From: Clostridium sp. Cult2
GTDB taxonomy: Bacteria; Bacillota; Clostridia; Tissierellales; Tepidimicrobiaceae
DNA length: 35,394 nt
Assembly (NCBI RefSeq): GCF_021655075.1
Contig: NZ_PPXX01000117.1
Coordinates: forward strand, 1 to 35,394
Direction of reading: 5' to 3'
Shown: in pieces, positions 8,622-19,000 of the stretch
How the letters are laid out: the number at the start of each line of letters is the position of its first letter
Numbering within the stretch: the first letter of the stretch is position 1
Notes under the pieces: model-generated
The model's database searches: none
The model's input: the letters and a program-made list of their open reading frames with translations, nothing else
What the model was told of the DNA's origin: nothing
Made by a program: the position numbers and the translations under genes

Positions 8622-11196
8622 TAAATTTGAGGAAGGCAAAGTGCTAGATAAAGAAAAGCTAGATAAGTTGAGAGATATAGAAGGATTTCCTCTAGGACAA
8701 GATGAGGATATAATAGGACTTTCTGCCCCACCATATTATACTGCCTGCCCTAATCCTTTTATAAATGATTTTATAGATGAGTTTGGTACTCCTTACGATG
8801 AAGAAACTGATGACTACCATAGGGAACCTTTTGCAGCGGATGTTTCTGAAGGGAAGAACCACCCTATTTACATGGCCCATGCATATCATACCAAAGTTCC
8901 GCATAAAGCTATTATGCGTTATATACTTCATTATACAGACCCTGGAGATATTGTTTTTGATGGTTTCTGTGGTACAGGTATGACTGGAGTGGCAGCGCAA
9001 ATGTGCGGTAATCCGGAATCTGATTTGGAATTTAAACTTCAATTAGAAAAAGAAATATCAAATATTAAATGGGGAGCAAGGAAGGCTATACTTAATGATT
9101 TATCCCCAGCAGCTACATTTATTGCCCATAACTATAACACACCTGTAAATATGGAAGAATTTGAAAAAGAGGCTAATAGGATCCTAGATGAATGTGAACA
9201 GGAATTAGGTTGGATGTACGATACCAATCATGTAGATGAAAATGGAAAGCAAGTTTATGATATGGCTGGGCCAGTTAAAGGTAGGATAAATTATACAGTT
9301 TGGTCAGATGTATTTGTTTGCCCTAATTGTAATAATGAGGTTTTAATATGGGATGTTCTTGTAGGTGGAATAAATAATAAAGAATTAAAAAGTGGAAATT
9401 GTAGTATATGTAACTTAGAAATTTCAGTCAAAGAATTAGAGAGAGCAATGATTTATACTGCAGATTTAGAATCTGGAGAGCTAATTAATAAAGCAAAGCA
9501 GAAACCAGTTATGGTTAAATATACAGTTGATAAAAAACAATATAAGAAAACTCCATGTGAGAACGATCTCGACTTATTAAATGTGATAGAGAATGAAGCA
9601 CTTAAATATTTACAATGGTACCCAATTAACTTAATACCAGAAGGTTTTAATACAGAGCAGCCCAAAAGATCGCATAATTTTTATAAAGTTTATCATTTTT
9701 ATACACTTCGTAATTTAATAGTGCTTTCTGCATGTTTTGATAAAATAAAACAAGTAAAAAACAATAGGACAAGGGAACATCTGTTTTATTGGTTTACTTC
9801 AATATATACTAGGACTACAAAAATGAATAGATACATGCCAAATCATAATAGGCATGTAGGGCCTCTATCTGGAACGTTATATATACCGTATTTTCAAGCT
9901 GAAATTAATATATTGAATCTATTGAAAGATAAGTTACAGGCAATTTGTAAGGCAGGGTCATCACATACGACATCATGTATAACGACACAATCAATGAATA
10001 ATATATCTAATATTAAATGTAATTCTATTGATTATATATTTACAGATCCACCTTTTGGTGCTAATTTAAATTACTCTGAATTAAATTTCATTATAGAATC
10101 ATGGTTAAAAATACTCACAAATAACAAGTCAGAGGCTATAGTTAATAATGTGCAAGGTAAAGGCTTGTCTGAATATCAGTCCCTAATGACTGAGTGCTTT
10201 AAAGAATATTATAGAGTTTTAAAACCTAATAGGTGGATGACAGTAGAATTTTCCAATTCTCAAAACTCAGTTTGGAATGCTATACAAGAATCATTAATAA
10301 AAGCAGGATTTATTGTAGCTGATGTAAGAATTTTGGATAAAAAGAAAGGTACAACAAAACAATTATCTTATTCTTCAACTGTAAAACAAGATCTAGTAAT
10401 ATCCGCCTATAAACCTAGGGAAGGATTTGTTGAGAACTTTATAAAAAAAGCAGGCTCTGAAGAAAGTGTCTGGGATTTTGTTAGGGAACATTTAGAAAAA
10501 CTTCCTGTTGTAATTGAAAGAGGCTCCTATTTAGAAAGAGTGGCTGAAAGAGATGCTCATTCACTATTTGATAGAATGATTGCCTACCATGTTGTTAATG
10601 GTGTCTCTGTTCCGCTAGATATACAAGAGTTTTTCAATGGATTGGATGAAAGATTTATAAAAAGGGATAATATGTATTTCCTTTCAGACCAGGTAAACGA
10701 ATATGATGATGCTAGGATTAAGTCAGACCTTCCAGAGATTCAATTTGATATGTTTGTTGATGATGAAAAATCAGCTCGTGCTTGGCTATATTACCAGCTA
10801 GAAACACCACAGACCTACAGTGAGCTTCAACCTAAATTTATGAAAGAAGCTAAGCCAGCTAGGCATGAAAAGATGCCTGAATTAATAGACCTTCTACAGG
10901 AAAACTTTCTGCAGGATGATGAAGAAAAATGGTATATACCAGATATAACTAAGTCAGGTGATATTCAAAAACTCAGGGAGAAGAAACTACTTAAGGAATT
11001 TGAAGAGTATCTCAATTCTAAAGGCAAGTTAAGAAACTTTAGAACGGAGGCAGTTAGAGTAGGGTTTGCCAAACTCTGGAAAGAAAAGAATTATGAGCTT
11101 ATTGTGAAGATGGGAGATAGAATTCCAGAAAATGTTTTACAAGAAGACGATAAACTATTGATGTACTATGATATATCCTCCAGTAGGATAGATTAG
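8614..11196 (+). CDS. pglXI: PglXI-type amino-DNA methyltransferase of BREX-3
   Basis: The protein has 860 aa, with GAGGAGGAG upstream of the ATG inside the brxC end. The SAM-binding motif DGFCGTG is at residues 116-122, preceded by PHKAIMRYILHYTDPGD. A four-cysteine zinc ribbon (C236, C239, C263, C266) follows, and the catalytic TDPPFGANLNYSELN has D478-P-P-F481. This matches COG1743-type adenine-specific methylases with a zinc ribbon. PglX proteins mark host DNA so that BREX spares it; the target base is expected to be N6-adenine and the site is unknown. The C-terminal 280 residues are helical and probably contact other BREX proteins. The stretch 9040-10400 reads differently in base style from its flanks and may be an exchanged recognition region. 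No frameshift or repeat tract suggesting phase variation is obvious. Confidence 0.88.
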   Translation: MANKFEEGKVLDKEKLDKLRDIEGFPLGQDEDIIGLSAPPYYTACPNPFINDFIDEFGTPYDEETDDYHREPFAADVSEGKNHPIYMAHAYHTKVPHKAIMRYILHYTDPGDIVFDGFCGTGMTGVAAQMCGNPESDLEFKLQLEKEISNIKWGARKAILNDLSPAATFIAHNYNTPVNMEEFEKEANRILDECEQELGWMYDTNHVDENGKQVYDMAGPVKGRINYTVWSDVFVCPNCNNEVLIWDVLVGGINNKELKSGNCSICNLEISVKELERAMIYTADLESGELINKAKQKPVMVKYTVDKKQYKKTPCENDLDLLNVIENEALKYLQWYPINLIPEGFNTEQPKRSHNFYKVYHFYTLRNLIVLSACFDKIKQVKNNRTREHLFYWFTSIYTRTTKMNRYMPNHNRHVGPLSGTLYIPYFQAEINILNLLKDKLQAICKAGSSHTTSCITTQSMNNISNIKCNSIDYIFTDPPFGANLNYSELNFIIESWLKILTNNKSEAIVNNVQGKGLSEYQSLMTECFKEYYRVLKPNRWMTVEFSNSQNSVWNAIQESLIKAGFIVADVRILDKKKGTTKQLSYSSTVKQDLVISAYKPREGFVENFIKKAGSEESVWDFVREHLEKLPVVIERGSYLERVAERDAHSLFDRMIAYHVVNGVSVPLDIQEFFNGLDERFIKRDNMYFLSDQVNEYDDARIKSDLPEIQFDMFVDDEKSARAWLYYQLETPQTYSELQPKFMKEAKPARHEKMPELIDLLQENFLQDDEEKWYIPDITKSGDIQKLREKKLLKEFEEYLNSKGKLRNFRTEAVRVGFAKLWKEKNYELIVKMGDRIPENVLQEDDKLLMYYDISSSRID

Positions 11197-11211
11197 TGGA
11201 TGAGGGATAAA

Positions 11212-13872
11212 ATGTATGAATTGGGTCAATGGATTAAGAAAATTGAAAACGGACAAAGAGTACAGGTTTTAGAAGTTTTTGAAACATGGGGATATTCATC
11301 CCTGAAAGTTTACAATCCAGAGGAAAAGAAGATTGAATTCTTATCAGCTGACAGGGTCTTAGAGGAATGGGATCAAGAAATAGATGCTAACTATATTAAA
11401 TACAAGATAGTATTACTTAAGCTTTTACAGGAGATTTCCCAGGGGATGCTAACATCTTTAAAGGAAGGGGTAATTCCCCTTCCCCATCAGCTTTATGTCC
11501 TCAAAAGAGCCTTATCAGAATCTAGAATTCGCTATGTTTTAGCTGATGAAGTAGGTTTAGGTAAAACGATAGAAGCAGGCCTAATAATTAGAGAGTTGAA
11601 GGCCAGGGGATTAATTAAGAGAATATTAATAGTTTGCCCTAAAGGCCTAGTTTCCCAATGGAATTTGGAACTAAAAGAAAAGTTTGATGAATATTTCAAC
11701 ATAATATTACCCTCTGAGTATGAGGTTATAAAAAGGATTATAAATAAAGACCAAGTTTATAATCAATTTGACCAGGTGATAAGTCCCATAGATTCCATTA
11801 AACCTATAGAAAGACGAGCAGGATGGACTCAAGATGAAATTCATAAGTATAATGAAGAAAGAATTTATTCAATTATAGAAGCAGACTGGGATTTAATTGT
11901 AATTGATGAGGCTCATAGATTGGCTGGAAGTTCAGACCAAGTAGCTAGATATAAATTGGGAAAAATGCTTAGTAAGGCTAGTCCTTATTTATTGCTTCTA
12001 ACTGCAACTCCTCATTCAGGAAAAACTGAGCAATTTCTTAGGCTATTAGGACTTTTAGACCAAGATGCTTTTCCTAATTATCAGTCTTTAGTAAAGGAAA
12101 ATGTTAGTCAATATATAATAAGAACTGAGAAAAGAGAAGCTATAGATAACAAGGGAAAGAGATTATTTAAGGATAGGAAAACACAATTAGTAGAAGTTAA
12201 ATGGGAAGAAAAACACAGTAACCAAAGCTTGCTTTATGATAAGGTAACTGAATATGTAAAAAACGGATACAATAGAGCAATAAAAGAGAAAAAATCTTAT
12301 ATTGGCTTTCTTATGGTCTTGATGCAGAGGTTGGTTACCAGCTCTACAGCAGCTATTAAGGATTCCATTGGTAGAAGAATAGAGATTTTAGAAAGTCAGC
12401 AGGTAAGAATTCATAATTTGTCTTTTGATGATCTGGCAGATATAGATTTAGAAGAAGGTATGGGACAAGCTTTGGAATTAGCATCAATAGATATAAAAAA
12501 TGAAATTAAGGATTTAAAAGAAATCCTTTCTCTAGCAAAACAAGCAGAATATCAAGCCTTAGATGCTAAGGTAGAGAGGCTTCTAGAATATCTAGATGAA
12601 CTTTATTCTAAAGATAATGAAATGAAAGCTATTATTTTTACTGAATTTGTAGAGACCCAAAAGTATTTAAGGATGTTTTTGAATAATAAGGGTTATTCCA
12701 TATCTATTCTAAATGGCTCTATGGACATGGAAGAAAGAGACAGGATATTGTTGGATTTTAAGGAAGAAAGTAAAATCTTAATTTCTACAGATACAGGGGG
12801 AGAAGGATTAAACCTTCAATTTGCTAATATTGTCATAAATTATGATCTTCCTTGGAATCCAATGAAAATAGAACAAAGAATAGGTAGAGTAGATCGAATT
12901 GGCCAAGAAAAAGATGTATTGGTATATAATTTTATAAATATAGACACTGTTGAAAATAGGGTAAGATCTATTTTAGAAAGTAAATTAGCAACTATCCTAG
13001 ATGAAACAGGCATAAATAAACTATCTGATCTCTTGGATAATGAGATGGCTGAAATGGATTTTACTGATATATATATGAAATCTATTCGTGATGAAAAGTT
13101 TATTGAACATAATGTAAACAAATTTGAAGAGGAATTTAGAAAACAAGTTAAAATAAGGAATCAATACAAGGAAATTATTAGAGATAATAAAGATCTGTCT
13201 GATGAGTCCTATAGTGAAAGTAATTTTGATTTAGATAAGAATCTTAATAGAATACTAGATTATTATCAGGCTAGTAAAGGTTTAACTTTGCCTAGGAAAA
13301 ATTTGTCTTTAAATAATCCTTTAATTGAAAAACATATTAATAAAGATTTAGAATGGCACATTTTAGACTCAATCCCTAAGTTTTCCATCAGGAATTTTCC
13401 TAATGAGGATGGTTATTTTTCGATTTGGCAGATATCGCTAGGAGAAGAAAGACAGTATAGGGAGTATATTCCCCTTTTCTTGACTAAGAAGATGCTATAT
13501 AGACCAATGTCTGGTAGAAGAATATGGGAAGAGCTTTATAAGGAAGAGGATAACATTGAGCTAATTGGTGTGTCAAGGTTAGAGACTTCTTTATATGAGA
13601 GAATTGGTAAAGTGGCTGAAGAAATAACCTATGATAATTTCCTGGTTCTTAAAAACAAGTATGAATTGAAAAATAAGGATAACTATAGAAAATACAAACA
13701 CTCTATAGAAATTAAAAAAGAAGCTGCTATGAAAATAGGCATAGACAATATTAGAAATTCAAAGTTAAAAGCTTTAGATAAAGAATCAATAGAAATAAAA
13801 AAAGACTATGAAGATAAAAAAGGTCTTGTACCTATTTTGTTTCCAGTTTTTATTGCGGAGTTGGTGAAGTAA
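11212..13872 (+). CDS. brxHII: SNF2-family helicase BrxHII (DrmD-like)
   Basis: The protein has 886 aa from the ATG at 11212, which has GAGGG five bases upstream; an in-frame ATG at 11200 is the alternative. It is an SF2/SNF2 ATPase: DEVGLGKT at 112-119 (motif I), DEAH at 232-235 (motif II), LLLTATPHSGK (motif III), then STDTGGEGLNLQ and EQRIGRVDRIGQ at about 554-563 (motifs V-VI). In BREX-3 this gene follows pglXI and is called brxHII. DISARM class 1 uses a similar SNF2 helicase, DrmD, next to its own adenine methylase, so in this hybrid operon the protein could serve either half. It is expected to translocate on double-stranded DNA. It begins shortly after the methylase gene and ends two bases before pglZ. 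Confidence 0.88.
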   Translation: MYELGQWIKKIENGQRVQVLEVFETWGYSSLKVYNPEEKKIEFLSADRVLEEWDQEIDANYIKYKIVLLKLLQEISQGMLTSLKEGVIPLPHQLYVLKRALSESRIRYVLADEVGLGKTIEAGLIIRELKARGLIKRILIVCPKGLVSQWNLELKEKFDEYFNIILPSEYEVIKRIINKDQVYNQFDQVISPIDSIKPIERRAGWTQDEIHKYNEERIYSIIEADWDLIVIDEAHRLAGSSDQVARYKLGKMLSKASPYLLLLTATPHSGKTEQFLRLLGLLDQDAFPNYQSLVKENVSQYIIRTEKREAIDNKGKRLFKDRKTQLVEVKWEEKHSNQSLLYDKVTEYVKNGYNRAIKEKKSYIGFLMVLMQRLVTSSTAAIKDSIGRRIEILESQQVRIHNLSFDDLADIDLEEGMGQALELASIDIKNEIKDLKEILSLAKQAEYQALDAKVERLLEYLDELYSKDNEMKAIIFTEFVETQKYLRMFLNNKGYSISILNGSMDMEERDRILLDFKEESKILISTDTGGEGLNLQFANIVINYDLPWNPMKIEQRIGRVDRIGQEKDVLVYNFINIDTVENRVRSILESKLATILDETGINKLSDLLDNEMAEMDFTDIYMKSIRDEKFIEHNVNKFEEEFRKQVKIRNQYKEIIRDNKDLSDESYSESNFDLDKNLNRILDYYQASKGLTLPRKNLSLNNPLIEKHINKDLEWHILDSIPKFSIRNFPNEDGYFSIWQISLGEERQYREYIPLFLTKKMLYRPMSGRRIWEELYKEEDNIELIGVSRLETSLYERIGKVAEEITYDNFLVLKNKYELKNKDNYRKYKHSIEIKKEAAMKIGIDNIRNSKLKALDKESIEIKKDYEDKKGLVPILFPVFIAELVK

Positions 13873-13874
13873 TT

Positions 13875-15338
13875 ATGCTAGTAGAAAAAATAAAAAGCAT
13901 CCTAGGCTTGACCTATAAAGATTATATTTTAGTTAAAGATCCTGATAAGATACTTGGGGAAGAAAGGATAATAGATGCCATAGAGGCAGAGGGTTATAGT
14001 ATAATTTTTTACAAGGATGTAGAAGAATTCAGATATGTTTTTGAAAGTCAAATAAAGGCAGGAGATTTAAAAAGAGTTCTTTTGGTTCTTAATGAGGATA
14101 CTTATGTAGCTTATGATATTATAAAGTGGTTTTCAATCTGTAATTTGAATTATGGAGAAATCTTTCCTAGATTAAATAGGTTAATTTTAAACCAAACAAG
14201 AGCTTTAGACTGGGATTATATTTCTATTGTTTATGAAAATACTTATGAAGATTATAGTTCTGAAGAAATGACTCATAAGTTTCTAGAGGAAGTTATTTAT
14301 GAAAAACAACACTTGGTGGCCTATTTAAAAAAGTTAGAAAAAGACTTAAATAAGCTACTTAAAGAAGCTGATGATTATAGAAAATGGTTTCAAATAGCAT
14401 ATATAAATGCAAAAAGGAATTTAATTATAGGGAAACTTGATTTAGATAAAAAAGATTTTGTTGATTTTTCAAAAGAGTTTCAAGCTTATATTTTCAAAGA
14501 TTTTGGAAGTCTAAGTGGGAAATCTACATATAAGGGCCCAATACTTGTTTCTAAGGCCATGGATTTTCTCTTAAGAAGAAAAAAGAAAACTGCTTTTATA
14601 GTTTTAGATGGTATGTCCATTAGCGACTGGATGGTTTTAGAAAGATATTTGGATTATAAGGCTAAGACAAATTTTGTTTTTGCCATGATACCAACAGTAA
14701 CTTCCATATCAAGGCAAAGCTTATTGGCAGGGCTTCTACCTCAAGAACTTGAAAAGCCCTTTAGCTTAGTAAACGAAAAGAAGCAATATTATAGCAAAGC
14801 GGAAGAATATATGGAGGAATCCCTTATTAATTATTACAGGGGATATGACCTAGATCCTTCCTTTAAAGATTTCTTCATAACCACGGTTATTAATGAGATT
14901 GACGACATGGTACATAGACAAATGTATGGTATGGAGGGGCATATTTCAGATATTACAAGAATGGCTCAAACAGGGAAGTTGAATAAATTGATAGGAAAAT
15001 TATTAGAATCTGGTTTTGAAGTTTATATTGGCTCTGACCATGGTAATAAAGAGTCTTTTGGGATTGGTAGGCCAAGAGGTATGGGCATTGAAGTAGAAAC
15101 AAAATCCCAGAAAATGATGATTATTAAAGATTATGCTGAAACTAAGGAACTAATTGAGGACTATAATCTCCTTGAATATCCCGGCTACTATCTACCCAAA
15201 GACTATTCTTACTTATTATCTAGAGATGATGAAGCTTTGACACTTGAAAATGCAAGAATAATGTCTCATGGTGGGATATCAATAGAGGAAGTTATTGTAC
15301 CTTTTATAAAGATAGAGGGAGAAGATAACTATGAGTAA
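13875..15338 (+). CDS. pglZ: PglZ, alkaline-phosphatase-superfamily BREX protein
   Basis: The protein has 487 aa; the start ATG lies two bases after the helicase stop. The N-terminal half is helical. The PglZ domain starts with TAFIVLDGMSISDW (D245 and S248 as metal and nucleophile positions), continues through NEIDDMVHRQMYG at about 340-352, then IGSDHGNKESFG (D388, H389). It ends with the family hallmark SHGGISIEEVIVPFIKI. PglZ is one of the two universal BREX proteins. It belongs to the alkaline phosphatase superfamily, and related PglZ-domain proteins cleave nucleic acid in some studies. This copy is somewhat short for the family, but all motifs are present. Its stop overlaps the next start by 8 bases. 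Confidence 0.9.
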   Translation: MLVEKIKSILGLTYKDYILVKDPDKILGEERIIDAIEAEGYSIIFYKDVEEFRYVFESQIKAGDLKRVLLVLNEDTYVAYDIIKWFSICNLNYGEIFPRLNRLILNQTRALDWDYISIVYENTYEDYSSEEMTHKFLEEVIYEKQHLVAYLKKLEKDLNKLLKEADDYRKWFQIAYINAKRNLIIGKLDLDKKDFVDFSKEFQAYIFKDFGSLSGKSTYKGPILVSKAMDFLLRRKKKTAFIVLDGMSISDWMVLERYLDYKAKTNFVFAMIPTVTSISRQSLLAGLLPQELEKPFSLVNEKKQYYSKAEEYMEESLINYYRGYDLDPSFKDFFITTVINEIDDMVHRQMYGMEGHISDITRMAQTGKLNKLIGKLLESGFEVYIGSDHGNKESFGIGRPRGMGIEVETKSQKMMIIKDYAETKELIEDYNLLEYPGYYLPKDYSYLLSRDDEALTLENARIMSHGGISIEEVIVPFIKIEGEDNYE

Positions 15339-16050
15339 ACAAGTTGGAATGTCACGAAATATATCATTAGGTTATTTGAATAAAACAATAGAATTTATGG
15401 AAAATGAAGATGACTTTGAAAAGGTGAGGGAAAATTTAAGAGAGTATATTGGACTTTATATAGATGACAATACTAATATTAGAAAAACCGCAAATATTTT
15501 ATCTAATATTTGGCTTGAGGATGATAAAGAAAATAGAAAAATTAAAGATTATGCTAGAGAAGTAGCTAAATCCAGCAACAGCAACTTAAGACTTGTTGCT
15601 CATTGGTGTATGATACTCATAACCTACAAGGTCTTTGAAGATATTGTATCTGTTATTGGCAAATTAGAATATATGCAAATAGAAATAACTAGTAAAGTTA
15701 TAAGAGAAAAAATGGCGGATATGTGGGGTGAAAGACCAACCTTAATCCATGCTATACCTAAAAACATTAGGACTATGAGAGATACTAATGTTCTTGAGAC
15801 AGTTAAGCAAGGAGTTTATAAGGTGAAGAAGCATAGGATTGATGATGAAAGAGCAATAATATTGATTGTAGCTACTTTAATCCATCTAAAAGATAAGCTT
15901 TATTTATCCTTTGATGAGTTGATTGATGATAGTTTAATGTTCCCTTTTGATTATAGTATTGATGTAGGAGTTTTGGAGGAAAGTAATATGTTTTCTTTTG
16001 ATAGGTTTGGAGGGGAATTAGCTATAAGTTTAAAAGAAAATTTTAAATAG
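15331..16050 (+). CDS. brxA: BrxA-like (DUF1819) protein
   Basis: The protein has 239 aa and is all-helical, with no transmembrane segment. It occupies the brxA position after pglZ. Its layout fits the NusB-like BrxA/DUF1819 fold: LGYLNKTIEFMENEDDFEKV near the start, then ILSNIW, a middle segment LRLVAHWCMILITYKVFEDI, and a tail containing PKNIRTMRDTNVLE. Sequence identity to characterised BrxA proteins is low as far as I can judge by eye, so the name rests on pattern plus position. BrxA of type 1 systems binds DNA. The gene overlaps pglZ by 8 bases, and a perfect GGAGGG placed just after its stop serves drmA. It is thus the link between the BREX and DISARM halves. Confidence 0.6.
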   Translation: MSKQVGMSRNISLGYLNKTIEFMENEDDFEKVRENLREYIGLYIDDNTNIRKTANILSNIWLEDDKENRKIKDYAREVAKSSNSNLRLVAHWCMILITYKVFEDIVSVIGKLEYMQIEITSKVIREKMADMWGERPTLIHAIPKNIRTMRDTNVLETVKQGVYKVKKHRIDDERAIILIVATLIHLKDKLYLSFDELIDDSLMFPFDYSIDVGVLEESNMFSFDRFGGELAISLKENFK

Positions 16051-16062
16051 GGAGGGATACTA

Positions 16063-19000
16063 GTGAGGCTTGTATATAAAGATCTTAGGCAAAAATTTAT
16101 AGATAGTTTGAGAACTGACCTTATAGGACCTTATGAGGAAAATGAAGAGCTTAGGGAAAGTCCTACATCTAGCTATATTATGGGACGTTTATCTCCAGAA
16201 GGAGAAGATTATTCATTTGTTCTAGATAAGGATGGATTTTCTGAAAATGATTCCGAAGATGATTTAATTGAGGATTTAGAAATTGATGATAGTCTTTATA
16301 TAAGTAAAAATAAGCAAGGTTCTTTAGGTCTAAAATTTTTTCTTTTCAAAGGAAATAATGAAGTGATTGTAAATATGAAATGGGCAGATTATTTAGGACG
16401 TGAAGAGGAAGGCAAATATTCTTTTTTAAGATTTCCAAAGACTTTTCAAGAAAAAATAAATGTGGAGTCAAGCAATATTTCAGGCATACATATTGAAAAG
16501 GATATATATTTGTCTTGGATTGTTCATAGATTAGACACAGGCTATAGGATGGTCTCTATCTACCTTGAAAATAAGAGACATAAAATAAAGGACTATGTAG
16601 CAAAAAATATTTTTCAAGTAGAACTTGAGGTGATGAATAACAAGTTAGGCTTTGTATCAGAAAATTTAGCTTATGGGATGAAAGAGGAAGAAGATTACTT
16701 TTTTAATAGGAAACCAATTTTTGCAAGGGGCTATGGTTGTGCTGCTACATGGACTAATATAGATGGTAATACTGCTAGAATAATTAAAAGTGATTTTATA
16801 CCAGAAAAAGAGATAAATGGCGTAGATTTAAATTTAGATAAGTATAAAGGCTATTTCTCCATGTTAGATTTTTCTAAGTCAGAAAAAAGAGAAAGTACTT
16901 TCCAAGAATTAGAGGAAATTTTAGGGGATTATGCTTTATGGATAAGTCGATTAGAATCTCACGAGTATATGAAGGATGAAGAGTACCTATCTATTGGGAA
17001 AGATAAGATAAAAATATGCAATGAGAATTTAGATAGGATGATAAATGGATTAAATATTATTAGGGGAAATGACAAAGCCTATCAAGCCTTTACCTTTATG
17101 AATGAAGCTATGCATCTATCTAGAGGGATGAATTTATTTTCTAAAAGAGAGAATGCCGAAGATAATTTAGAAAACTATTTGAATAATCATTCATACTGGC
17201 GACCTTTTCAAATTGCCTTTATTTTATTGAACATAAAAAGCATTGTAGAGCCAGAATCAGATGAAAGGAATTTGTTAGATCTTTTATTTTTCCCGACAGG
17301 CGGGGGTAAGACAGAGGCTTATCTTGGTATTATAGCTTTTTTAATGGCTTATAGAAGGTTAACAGCTGATGAATGTCAGGATTATGATAAAGATGGTGGA
17401 GTAACAGTAATCATCCGTTATACCTTAAGGCTTTTAACCACACAGCAAAGGGACAGAATCCTAAAACTTGTATCTGCTTGTGAAATGATTAGGATAAGGG
17501 AAGATGGCCTATATGGAGAAAAGGAATTTTCAATTGGATTCTGGGTTGGTAGTGGGGTTACTGTGAATAAATTTAAAGATTTAGAAGTAGGTCAGTATAA
17601 TACAGCGGGTCAAGCAAAATATAAGGAGAGAAATCTTAGATCTCAAATACTAAAGTGTCCTTGCTGCGGTGAAATTTTAGATGAAAAAAAATCTTATGAA
17701 CTAGATACTGTAAATAAAAGCTTCACTATCAAGTGCTCTAGAGAGGAATGTTTTTTTAATAAAAGGCCTATACCTGTATATTTAGTAGATGAAGAAATAT
17801 ATAGCAAAACCCCGACGATTATAATTGGTACAGTGGACAAGTTTGCAAGGATAACTTTTGAAGAAAGAGTACATTTATTGTTTGGGAAAAGGGATATTGA
17901 ATGTCTAGATTGTGGGAGTTTTTTATCCACTGATGAAGAAGAGGTGACTAATTGTGTCCATAAGGGACATCTATTTGAACAAAAGCAAAAACCTTGTAGG
18001 AACTTTTATCCAGCTGAATTAATATTACAGGATGAATTACATCTGATAACAGGGCCTTTAGGAACTATATATGGAAATTATGAGATGGCAATAGATGAGC
18101 TTTGTACTGTCTATACTGGTGAAGAAAAAATTAGTCCAAAATATATAGCTTCTACAGCAACAATAAAAAATGCAGAGGATCAAGTGAGAGCTTTATATGG
18201 TAGAAAGCATAATCAATTTCCACCAAGTGGACATGAATCAGATGACTCCTTTTTTTCAAAGGAGATATCCTTAGATAAGGATCCATTCAGGCTATATTTG
18301 GGGATAAGTTCACCTTTTGCATCTATGAAAACAACGATCTTGAGAGTTTATGCAGTATTGTTACAAACCGCTTTTAGATATAAAGATGACCCACTGTATA
18401 AGGATTATATTGATGCCTACTGGACCCTAATTGGATATTATAATAGTAAAAGAGAATTAGGTGGAGCGGTTAGACTTATACAAGACGATATACCAGATAG
18501 AACTCTTATTTTAAAAGAAAAAAATAACGATCATTTAGCAAGACGTTTTCTAAGCTATGATGAGATAACATCACGAAAATCATCTTGGCAAATACCTCAA
18601 GTATTAGAAAGACTAGAGAAAGAACTTAACCAGGGAAACGATAAGGAAGTTCTAGATATAGCTGTTGCGACTAATATGATACAAGTAGGCATGGATGTAG
18701 ATAGGCTTGGTCTAATGGTAGTGACTGGTCAACCTAAAACAAGTGCTGAATACATCCAAGCTACTTCTAGGGTGGGAAGGCAAAGTCCAGGTTTAGTAGT
18801 AACAATTTATAATCCCTACAGGGCAAGAGATTTATCCCATTATGAAAATTTTACGGCCTACCATTCACACCTTTATAGGTATGTGGAAGGAACATCAGCT
18901 ACTCCCTTCTCTGCGAGAGCAAGAGAAAGAACCTTACATGCTGCTTTCATAGCAATTTTAAGAAGTGAATATGAAGAATTGAGAACAACAAAAATGGGGG

